Shown in pieces: positions 7,398 to 17,100 of a stretch of DNA of 20,785 nucleotides. Where the stretch lies: NCBI GenBank assembly GCA_001430745.1, contig KQ482049.1, positions 88,076 through 108,860 of the forward strand, in the 5' to 3' direction. How positions within the stretch are numbered: position 1 is the first letter of the stretch; each line of letters starts with the position of its first letter. The notes under the pieces are model-generated. The model did not search any database. It was not told where the DNA came from and saw nothing but the letters and a program-made list of their open reading frames with translations. The position numbers were made by a program, and so were the translations under genes. The DNA comes from Auxenochlorella pyrenoidosa. Taxonomy: Eukaryota; Chlorophyta; Trebouxiophyceae; Chlorellales; Chlorellaceae.

Positions 7398-10295
7398 TCA
7401 CTCTGGCGAGGGCAGCTGCCCGTCGAGAGAGAGCTCCACTGATGGGGAGGGGCAGAGGGGCGGCAGGCCAGCATGGTGAGCCGGAGGCGGCGGCATCGCC
7501 GCCGCTGCCGCCACTGCTGCGAGTGCTGCCGGCTGCAGAGTTGCGGCCGCCGCCGCAACCTGTTCAGCGGGCATTCCTGGGCCGGCAGGTGCTGCAGCAA
7601 TGGCGCCAGGGCCTGCACCTGCCGGCTGCCCCTCCATGTGTTGCAGGGAATGCAGCTGCTGCAGCACGGCCAGGTGTGCAGGCAGCGGGCCCGCAGCCAC
7701 CACAGCAGCAGCCGCGAGCGCCACAGGCTCTGCCTGCAGGCCCAGGTCGCCGGCTAGCTGCAGCAGCTGGTCTGGGAGCAGCGCTGGGTCTTCTGGGTGC
7801 TGCCCGGCGGCTGCAACCACTGCGGGGCCAAGCCCGAGAGGCTCCTCCAGAGCCGCGTGCTCGCCCTCCTCGAGAGCAGCCGCATCCTCCGCCAGCAGAG
7901 GAAAGAAGGCGTCTGCGCCCGCAAGCGCCGGCAGCGCGCCCTCGCCCGCCGCTGCCCAAGCGCCTGCTGGCAGGATCAGCTCCTCAGCCGGGTGCTGGCC
8001 CTCTAGCGCCTGCGCCGCAGCCAGCGCATGGTGCTCTGCTGCCGCCGCCGCCGCCGCCGCCGCCTCGTCCTGCTCTGCCGCCGCAGCTGCGGCCCACTCT
8101 GCAGCCACGGGGTTGAAGCCAGGGAGGATTGGTTAGTGCTCTGATCATGAGCAGCCATGGGGTTGAAGCGGCTGCTGCTGGTGCTGCTGCCCAGGCTCAG
8201 GCCCAGCGGGCGCGTCTGGCGCAGCACCCACGTCCCCACCCCGCATCCTGGACCCTCCCTACAACCCACCCCGCCTCCAGCCCCTCCCTCCTGCTTCACT
8301 CCACCCTCCGCCCCTCCCTACAACCCCCCTCGCCCCCAGCCCCTCCCTGCCAGCCCCACCTGGGTCGAGCGAGTAGCCGCTGTGCAGCACCTCAAAGTGT
8401 GCGCGCGCCCAGGAGGTGACCGCCAGCCTCACGTCATACCCGGCCTCAAAGCTCTGCTCCAGACGCAGCTGGGCGGGGCCGCGGTAGGGCCGCTGCACCG
8501 GCTGGCCGTTCTGCCAGGACACCTCCTTGGCGTCTGGCGGGTAGCGCAGGAGCACCTGCGGGGCAAGGGTAGCAGGGGCGGGGGCCGCAGGGAGGGTTGG
8601 TGGTGTGGAGGGGGGGGAACAGATACCCAGGCGGCGAGTGGGGAGGCAGGCATCTGGTATGCGCATGGCGGCAGTGCTAGTACGTTAAAGGCGCCGGCTG
8701 ACGGCCCGACGGGCAGGCAAAGGCAGTCGCAGCGACCAACGCCCCTGCGGAGCCGTGTTCCAGCAGCCTTCTCCCAGACCCAGGCAGCCGCAGTCCCACT
8801 CGCCTCGAGGTGGCCCCTGCGCGCCACAATGTCCAGCAGCGTGCCGCGCATGACGGGCGCCTTGAGCGGCAGCAGCGACCCCGCCGTGATCTGGGAGCAG
8901 AAGCCCTGTGCGCGGTGCTGCGGGCGGCCCGGCGCCGCCAGGCACTTGTGCAGCGCGGTGTGGCTCGGCTGCGGGGCCGGGGATGGTTGAAAGGTGGCTA
9001 CGGGTGAGACGTGGTTTTCACAGGCCCAGATCCTGCTGGGGAGAACCCCGTCAACACCGCGCTTTGCCCGGCGCCCCACCGCCAGGCAGCGCCGCCGCGG
9101 GCAGCAGCACCCAGGCGGCGCTGGCAGGCCCTCACCGCCAGGTCTGCGGGGATGACGCCAAACTCCACTGCCGTGTTGCCGCGCACGCGCAACTGCCAGC
9201 GCAGCACCGGCTGTTGCGCCGTGGACACGTCTGACACCAGCAGCTTGGGGCCCATGCCCGCCAGCTGTATGGAGCGCAGCGCAGCGCCGTCTGCGGGGGG
9301 GGGGGGGGTGGGGGGGATCAAAAGGATCAGAAGATCAAGAGTGCAGGGGGTGTTGCGCAGGGGCTGCCGGCAGGGCGCGGCGCGTTCCCGCCAGCATGCC
9401 GCCTACCAAACGCGGCGTTGCTGCGTGCTTGCCTAGGCTGATAGCTGCCAGGCCCGTCCAGCGCAGCCTGTGTTTGTGGGTGCAGATGCAAAGGCCCAAG
9501 CGGCCATCCCAGCCGGATGGCCACCCGCCCTGCCGCGCCGCCTTGCCTGGCGAGACCTGGAACTGGAAGCCGCCTGTGCTGCTGAAGGCGCGGTCAAAGC
9601 CGGCGCCAGTGGCCTCCTCGAGGTACAGCCGCTCCAGCCAGGAGCAGTGTCTGCAGAGGGCCGGGACGGGGAAAATGCAGGGAGGCTGAGGCACGGCAGT
9701 GCCGGGGTGCTTTGCTACAAGCCAACACCGAAGGCACGGTGGCTCATCGAGCTGCTGGGCACCTAAAAATGATTTCCAGCGCCTCCAGGGACTGCTGGGG
9801 CTGGCGGCAGGGCTGGCGGAACGCTACAGCGCCAGCGGCTGAGCCGCCTCACGGGAGCCACGAGCCAGGGCGCCGGCACCACGAGCCGGCACCCTGGCGC
9901 AGGCTCGCCCGGGGCAGCGCTGCCCAGCAATACGCTTATAATGTATGCCCCATCGCTTAGGAAGGCTTGCAAAGGCGCAGGGTGCTGCGAAGGGCTCTCC
10001 CTGCGCCAGTCCTCGTCACTTTTTGTGCCCCAGCGACGGGCTCTCGCCCGCCGCATCCTTCCCAGCACGCCTACCTGAAGCGCTGAGCGGCCTCCATTGA
10101 CCCGCCCAGCCGCGCCAGCACCGCCTCCCTGGCCACCTCCTCGCAGAGGGACAGCCTGCGTCCCGCCGGCCGGGAAAAGTAATCTGAGCCCGTCATCTCC
10201 AACATGAGCAGCGTGCGGGCGTCGCAGAAACGCAAGACGGCCAGGATGGCCGAGTCTGGCAAGTTCAGGAGGGGAAAGGGGTCTGATCCAGTCAT
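7398..10295 (-). CDS. F-box protein with Ala-rich C-terminal region
   Basis: Six exons join in phase: 10295-10075, 9650-9547, 9290-9136, 8968-8804, 8555-8360, 8098-7398 (513 residues). Residues 9-40 (LLNLPDSAILAVLRFCDARTLL onward) fit an F-box, which binds SKP1 in SCF ubiquitin ligases. Residues about 74-280 are a globular part containing ALHKCL, PLKAPVMRG, LLDIVARRGHLE, LLRYPPDAKEVSW and LAVTSWARAHFEVLHSG; this is presumably the substrate-recognition region and I cannot name the domain. From about 281 the protein is Ala-rich with acidic residues, including runs of 6 and 9 Ala, ending PSPE before TGA. An ATG at 10319 in the same frame would add 8 residues (MQHDAKHN); either start is possible. 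Introns 2 and 4 need GC donors. Cellular location is not evident; there is no signal peptide. Confidence 0.78.
8039..8063. repeat. GCC trinucleotide run encoding poly-Ala
   Basis: About eight consecutive GCC units on the plus strand, read as GGC/GCG/CGG triplets on the other; in the minus coding frame they give the Ala9 run near the start of the last F-box-gene exon. Length variation between strains is likely. Confidence 0.7.
8253..8348. repeat. two-copy tandem repeat (59-bp period) in an F-box gene intron
   Basis: CCCTCCCTACAACCC starts at 8253 and again at 8312, and CAGCCCCTCCCT occurs at 8278 and about 8338, giving two units of 37 nt or more inside intron 5. On the sense strand this intron is G-rich, unlike most other introns here, which are C-rich near the acceptor. 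Confidence 0.7.
8802..8803 (-). other. GC 5' splice site, intron 4 of the F-box gene
   Basis: Sense CTCGAG|GCGAGTGG. Exon 4 is exactly 55 codons and the next exon opens in phase 0 (GTG CTC CTG); the GT four bases downstream would break the frame. Confidence 0.65.
9295..9316. repeat. G14-T-G7 tract upstream of an acceptor
   Basis: Homopolymeric G on the plus strand, interrupted by one T. On the sense strand it is a C tract leading directly to CCCGCAG, the acceptor of exon 3 of the F-box gene. Prone to sequencing length errors. Confidence 0.8.
9545..9546 (-). other. GC 5' splice site, intron 2 of the F-box gene
   Basis: Sense TCGCCAG|GCAAGG, phase 1, completing GAC with the AC of exon 3. GT alternatives nearby (CAG|GTCTCG phase 0; GG|GTGGCC phase 2) do not match the phase of the next exon. 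Confidence 0.65.
9864..9898. repeat. 14-bp inverted repeat (hairpin) in an intron
   Basis: GCCAGGGCGCCGGC (9864-9877) and GCCGGCACCCTGGC (9885-9898) are inverted copies with one mismatch that becomes a G-U pair in RNA, separated by a 7-nt loop. It lies in intron 1 of the F-box gene and has no poly-T, so it does not look like a terminator. Confidence 0.75.
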
Positions 10296-10319
10296 ATTGT
10301 GTTTAGCATCGTGTTGCAT

Positions 10320-11129
10320 GGTGTTGGAAGAGCAGCCTGCGGACTGCCAGCGGCGACCTTTGTTCACCGCACGCCGCACCGCATCATGGACCCTTTCAGA
10401 CTCGCCGCATCTCTCCGTTGCAACCGCTGCAGCCGTACGTTCACCTGCTTCCAAGCCTGAGAAGCCGCGCGGGCTCCTGGGTGGGCGCCGTTGCCAGCGC
10501 TCGCTGCCGGCGCCCTGCCTTGCGGCCAGCAGCTGACGTTGCAGGCAGGCTGGTGTGGTGCACTGCTGGAAGGGCCATGGCTGTTTGAAATCGTGCTGAC
10601 ACAGCACACAACACATTGTATTGTATGCCACACCTTCCAGCAATGCTGCATCACTGTTGCAGCTCACCCCGGCCCAGTGCCAGCGCCGCAGGTCTTGCCT
10701 GCTGACCGCCCCCGAAACTCGAATGCTATTCAAACGTAGCATCATCAGCATGATTGGACCATCGACTCAGCTGGAGAATGGAAAGAATCAGCAGGAGGCA
10801 CTCTCCAGGGCAAACGTTCGACCGGACATCAAGTCGCCAGGTTAACAGGCGTGCATGCCGACGGGCTGCCATTAGGTGCTGTAGCTACCAAGGGGATACC
10901 AGGACCGGGCATGTCAACGCGCAAGTTCTCGTGAGAAACAATGTCTTCAGAGGGTGAAAACTTCAAAGCGAATGTCAGACTGAAGAGGTACAGGAAAACG
11001 TTGGTTTGGTACGATGCGCCACGTGGCCCGCCAGGGTGGCGGCGAGCACTGCACAGGCTGTGCAGCCTGCTCTGTGCGGGTTCAACCAAGTTGGCTTGGC
11101 TGCAACGGAGCAGAGGCCCCGCTCCGCGC
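10320..11129. other. F-box gene promoter and 3' UTR of the protease-like gene; no coding gene
   Basis: Both neighbours run on the minus strand. The F-box reading frame stays open upstream to about 10751, but the extra residues are Ala/Gln/Arg-rich without motif and are probably 5' UTR. No TTACA was seen near the downstream gene's stop at 11130. Nothing else is recognised. Confidence 0.5.
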
Positions 11130-14100
11130 CTACTTGATGGGCCGTGCCCACACCTCCTGCTTGATGCAGGCGTTGGTGCCTGAGCCCGAGCAGCCTGCGT
11201 GCAGCCAGGCAAGGGCAGCAGACGGGAGGCAGCATGCGCAGTCGGGAGGCGGCAGTCGGGAGGCATGAAGCGCAGGCGCCGGCTGCGGCGCGCAGGCGTC
11301 GTGGCAATGCGGCTCTGCTGCAGGGCGGCGCAGCATGCGGGGCGGCACCCCGTGCCCTTACCAGTGGGGTTGCCCTCGGCGTCCTTGACGGGAATGTAGC
11401 CTGCACAAGGCGGGCCCGGGGGTGGGGGTGGGGGGGCAGACTTGAGCTCCGCGTCGAGCCAACCTTGGGAGCGCCGGGCGGCCCGGGTGGCGCGCGTCAA
11501 GCACCGCATGGCCATCGGCGCCCCTGCCCACGGGAAAGTGCGCAGGCGTGCCCGCGTGCACGTGCTGATGCCAGGACGGCCGGCGCGGGTCGCATCCCCC
11601 CTTGGCATCAATGAAGCGCGCAGCAAACGCTGTGGGCGCCCGCCCGCCCCCCACCCCCCCCTCCAAAAACAAACAACCTCGGCCCGTGCACCCACCGTTG
11701 TTGAGGGTGACAAACTGGATCTGGAAGTAGACAGAACCCTGGCCGGCAGGGTCCACAGCCTCGATCAGCTGGTTCTCCAGGTTGGACAGGTTCTCACTGC
11801 CAGTGGGGTGGGTGGGGTGGGGTGGGGTGGGGGTGATGGGTGTGGCCGTGCCAAGGATGAGGCGGCCCGACGGCCCAGGCCACCAGAGGGCAGGCAGCTC
11901 ACGGGGCTCTTGCGACCGCGTGCCGGGTCAAGATTGTGGCAGCAGCAGGGCCCCAGCTGCGCTCACAAGAGGTTGGAGCCCTTGTCGGCGGGGAGCTTGT
12001 AGTAGCGAGCCCAGAAGCCGGTGTAGTACCTGTCAGAGGGACCGGGAGCGCCGGGAAGCTTATGGCACAGTGCGTCGGCCGGGCAGTGGGGGCATCGGCA
12101 GGTTCCAGGGCGCCAAGGTGTTGAACAGGCAGCGACCTGCTTGCACAAGTTGGCAGGTCACCAAGGCGCCAGGCTTGCACCCAGCTGCAGATGGACGGGC
12201 AGGCAGGTGCGCCGGCAGCCTCACTTGGTGCTGAAGGGGCCGTTGGTCAGCTTCGAGGCCGCGCTGTCTGCAGGCGGACAGGCACGCGCAGGAGGGATTG
12301 AGCTGTAGGGGTGGGTGGGGGGTGGGGGTGGCGGGGCAGCGACAGTGCTGGCGCTGCACCCCCCCCGGTGAGCAGCCTCCGCCTTCAACGCCTGAGGTAG
12401 CACTGCTTTGACCTGCAGCAGTGCCAGAACAACCCCGCCGGCCCTCCCCACTCACATTCCCCGCTGTAGAAGAAGGAGCGCACATCCGCCCAGGTCTTCT
12501 TTGTGGTCCAGTAGTAGCTGCAGGGCAGAGGGGCGCTCCGTGGTGGTGCTGCTAGCTATAGCAGGTGCGAGCACGGCGGGTGGTGCCGCGGCAATGGTGG
12601 CACCAGCTGGCAGGCAGCGCTGGGCAGGCAGCGTGGCTGCTGCGGGGCTGCTGCATGCGGCACCGCACTAATGAGCACAGGCAAGCAACGACCAGCAGCC
12701 AGCGGGAACGACCAGCAACTGGCGGGTCTGTCTGGGCCTGCACCCCTGCAGACACACCGCAGGCGGCCGTTCTTATACGAGTAATAGTCGACAGCATAGG
12801 GCGAGCCGCCTGCACGGCGAAGGAAGGCAGCAGCGGGCGGCGGGTGGCGGCCCTGGCATCGCCCATGCAAGCGCGCCCCGCAACGCCGTGGTTTGCCTTG
12901 CTGGCCCCGCCAGGAAACACAGGCATCCTCCAACAGGCATCCTCCTCAGCTGGCCTCGCCCCGCTGAACCATGCACCAGCGGTCGTCACACCACCGCAAG
13001 CGCCAGTTGTCTGTGTCGCAAATTCCGTTGCGATCAGACAGACGTCAAGCCCAAACAAGCAAGCAAGCCGGCGCCGGCCAGCCCGCACCCACCTGGCGAC
13101 GGCTTCTTCTGGATCAGGTTGGTCAGGTAGCGGGCGATGCCCTGCTGCGCCGCAATGGGCACCGGGCCTGGCCAGGTCTGGTTGGTGTTCAGGTCTGCAT
13201 GGCACCACATGGGCGGACGCGTATTAGCTTCCTGTAGGGCCCACAAAAAGTGCTGGGGCGGCGACGGTGCCAGCGGCGGTGCTGGTGCGCTGGCGGTAGC
13301 GCGCGGCAGCGCGGGCATGCAGCGCAGAGGCAGGCCAGGCCAGGCGTGGCTGCCGGAGTGGGCCCGGGGAGGGGGCTCGAGCCAGGTGCGCACCAAGGAG
13401 GTAGAAGTCGAGGTAGTACTGGAAGAAGGTGCGCTGCAGGGGCAGCATGCACAGCATGCACACATGTTGCAACCCTTAAGGGCGTACGCGCAACCCATGA
13501 CAGTGATGGCAAGCTCATACGTGTGCGCACCCATTTGAGCACGCTTAAACCACATGCAGCGCGGCAAGCAGCCCCGCGGCACTTCTGAGGCTTGCCTCAA
13601 AGAACAGGCTGGTGGACTGGATCCAGCTGCAGCAGGGGCGTCGCTGGGAGGCTTCAATCCGGGCACAGATCGAGAATGGGGGCGGCGACAGAGGAGAGGC
13701 CTGCTCCGGCGCGGCACCACCCGCTGCTGCCCTGCCCATGGCCAGACAGGCGCCCATTCAGTGGTGCGTGTGCACGCCCCCCGAACTCTGCACACCTGCG
13801 GACGCTTGCTAGGTCTGTGTACACGCCTGCAGGCAGCGGGAGGGGCGCAGGGCGGCCATGCTCACGCAGGCAGGGCACGTACATCATTCCTCCCGCCCTG
13901 GCGGCGGGTTGCGCCTGCTACGGCAAAAATTGCCGTCGCTGGCAGGGCGCAATGTTGACAGCGGTCCCCCTTTGCCTGCCCACAGGCCGCCGACCTGCCT
14001 CAGCCAGAGTCTGGTGGCCAGTGGCGCCCACAGAGTGAAAAGGCATGGCCACAGGCAGCGCATGCATGCACGCAGGCAAGCTGCACTGTGGGCGCCGCCT

Positions 14101-17100
14101 GAGAGGCGCGGCCGCACCCGCCACTGGCTTGTCGCTGAGCTCTGAGAACACAGCGTCGGGCACCCGGTTGATGCGGATGTTGGGGGTGCGCCCCTCATAG
14201 AACTTGGAGTAGCTGAACATTGCCACTGCCTGCATGGCACACAGACTCAAGGGTGGGGCCGCCTATGCACAGAGACCAGCCTGCCAGGGCTGCTGGCCTT
14301 GCCATCCGCCGCGCCCATGCCCGCATGCCGCGCGCCACAGCACACGGCTGCAATGGAGCCGCGGCCGCCCGGCGCCGTCTCACCATGTTGTCCCGCCACG
14401 TGTCCCCCGGCTTGTACAGAGGCATGCCAATGTCTTGCTGCAGCAGCGGTGCAAGGGAAACACGCGCGTCAGCTCGAGGCAACTGCGCTGTGCATGAGGC
14501 GAGCTGCAGGTCTGGGCTCCTGACCGGGCCTGTGGCTGCCAGGCGGCACGTGTGCACAGCTGACGCCGCACCGCCGCCAGCCCCAGGCAGACCCTGGCCA
14601 TCCTCCAGCCGGCACCGACACTCCAAGCCAGCGCTTGCAACCCTGCCTGTGAGCACATGCACACTGCCTTCGGGAAAGCTGAAGCGGACGCAGCGAGGCC
14701 GCGCACCTGAGTGGCCCAGGCATACATAGGGGCCTCGGGCCCCACGGCCGGCGGCTTGGGCGACCCGGCGCACACGCGGCTGTTGGTGGCCCAGGCGTCC
14801 GCGGGGACGTCGCCGTCCATGGTGGCGCCATCGCTCAGGCCGCGGAAGATGGGCGGCAGGAAGGACTGGCTGAGGCCCAGGGGCAGGGTGATTGGCTCGC
14901 CCCCACAGGTGTCCAGGTCCAGGAGCTTGAGGTCACCCTGCAGGTGGGTGGCAACTCTTGCTTGTTGGGGCCTAAAGTCTGTCCAACCTCGGCTGACGCG
15001 GCGGCAGCAGCGGGTGTGCGCTCATGGGAGCGCTCGCACCCTAATAAGTGGTGCAGGCCAGCTGAGAAGTGAGCCCACACCCAGCTGCCTGCAGACCTGC
15101 CCCAGCAGTGGACGCCTCCGCAGGCGCAGCAAGCCCCATGCAGCAGACACCTCGCGTGCCCGCCCCCTCGAGCCATCCACCCATCCCCCGGCTGCGTGGC
15201 GGCGAGCCCATGGGTCTGTGTTGCAAGTTCCGGTGTGGTTGGGCCGACTTTAAGCCCAAACAGGCAAGCCCACCTGCATGGCGGTGAGGTCGTTTGCGTT
15301 GTCCACATACTCGATGTTGCGGTTGTTCAGCAGGAGCGGCTTGTTCAGGGCGCCCAGCACCTTTGCCTTGATCTGGGTGAACGATGGCCAGTAGCCAATC
15401 AGCCTGCACATAGGTGGCCAGGCAGCCAGGGTCGGTGATCAGGCTGCCCGGGTTGGCAGGCCCGCCGAGAAGCGTGCACTTGGCCAGTCGCCGGGCTGGC
15501 TTGCTGCCACTGGGGGTTGCCATGCCAGCCACTCTGCAGGAGGCAAAGCATTGCCGGGCTGCCTGCCTGAGGACCTCTCCAGCGTCGGCGACGGCGCATG
15601 CCTGCCCCGATGCGGCCTTGCAACCGGCACTGCTCACTGCAGAAGAGGGGGGGGCGGCCATCAAACTGGAGCCACAATTGCGGGCAAGCCACTCGAGGGC
15701 CAGTGGGCGCTCGAGCAAGGAGCGCCTTGCGCAAGTTCAGACAAGGGCCGCGCACAATGCGGGACACATGTGGTCGATCTCGCAAAATCTGCTGCGGACA
15801 GACTGTGTACACAAGCAAGTGCGGCCCTGATGGCGGCACGCGATGCTGTGGGTCCCACTTGGCGGAAGTCGCATAGAGGGCACCGTGGGAGGGCCTGTCT
15901 GGGCATCCAGCAGCATCAGAGCTGCAGGCAGTGAAAGGGTCACCGTGGAGGTCGCATGTGGCAAATTCAGTGAAGCCCCGTGCGCACCGGCAGCGTGCAT
16001 GACGACTTGACGACGTGGGTGAGCGCATCCCCCCCCCCCCCCCCCACCCCCACCCCCACCCCGCTGCGCCCCATGCCAGGCACGTGCGTGCATGCAGTAC
16101 CCACCGATATCATTCTCCTCGCTCCTGCTGTTGTAGGCAGGCACATCCTCCTCGCCCGTCAGCAGGCTGCACGGCAGAGGGCAGGTCCAAGCTCGGGCAC
16201 AATCACGGGGGCAGCTCACTGTGGCACAAGTAAATGCATGTCTGCGCGAGTCGGGCATACGCCGAGACATGCACGCACTCATGCATGGGCACATGCATGG
16301 GCTCACTTGATTCCATCTGGGATCCAGGTACCGTACACAGAGCGCACCACCTCTTCGTATGGCGGATTCTGCGGGGAACGCGGGCATCAGGGCCGTCATC
16401 ACCTGCTGCGGGAGTTGAGGCATGGCCCACCCCCGTTGCAACCCGCTGCACATGCATGCTGAACCGCGTGCATGCTCTTTTCAGGAGCTCCCCTTGAGGA
16501 TGTTCGTTTTCAGCATCCCGGCAGCTGTCGGCGCGGCATGCAGCTGAACGCCCAGTTAGGCATGAGAGGGGCGCCCCATGAGAGGGCCGCCGGCGGCTGC
16601 AGGGGCAGGGCCACGCACCGCCGTCATCTGGCCAGCGCGCTCTGGCGACTGCATCGGCCACACGTGGCCGCTTCCAATGACCACCTGAGGATGAAACGTG
16701 TCGGTTCACAGAGCAGCCTCAGTTGAGCGGCTGCAGCTATAGAGCAGCTACATATGGACAGCAGGGCAGCTGGCGATAGCCATGGCTGGCATGGCCGCCC
16801 TCTGGCCCCACGCTGCTTGAGCTTGCCTCGGGGTTCTTGAGCTTGTCGGCAACGCCGAGCAGGCCTGCACAGCAGAGGAGCAGATTCACACAGGGCTGAG
16901 CGCGCCCTGTGCTTGTCGCGACCTGCGGCGTGAAGCTCATCAGCTGTACGGGCGACAATGCAGGCAGTGCGGAGGCGCTCACCAGCGAAGCAGCGCCGCC
17001 AGTGTGCGACGCTGCGGGCAGCCAGAGTTGGCTGCTGCGTACTGCTGCAGCCCTGTCAGTGCGCCGCTCACCGTCCTTGAAGCAGCGCGCAGATGTCGCC

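Noticed and set aside
6728..7618. 296-codon minus-strand open frame
   Set aside because: Low-complexity Pro/Leu/Cys/Arg translation, lies mostly in the F-box gene's 3' UTR and overlaps its last exon in another frame. In GC-rich DNA long chance frames are common.
7232..8116. 294-codon plus-strand open frame
   Set aside because: It is the antisense of the Ala-rich terminal exon of the F-box gene and reads as Pro/Ala/Arg low complexity.
10829..11713. 294-codon minus-strand open frame overlapping the end of the protease-like gene
   Set aside because: It covers several real exons in the wrong frame and their introns; the spliced model gives consistent phases and a sensible stop.
14118..14229. 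Alternative end of exon 14 at 14118 using the GTGCGG donor
   Set aside because: It leaves phase 1, for which no acceptor before the STSLFFE segment fits; the phase 0 end at 14125 works, though its donor is weak.
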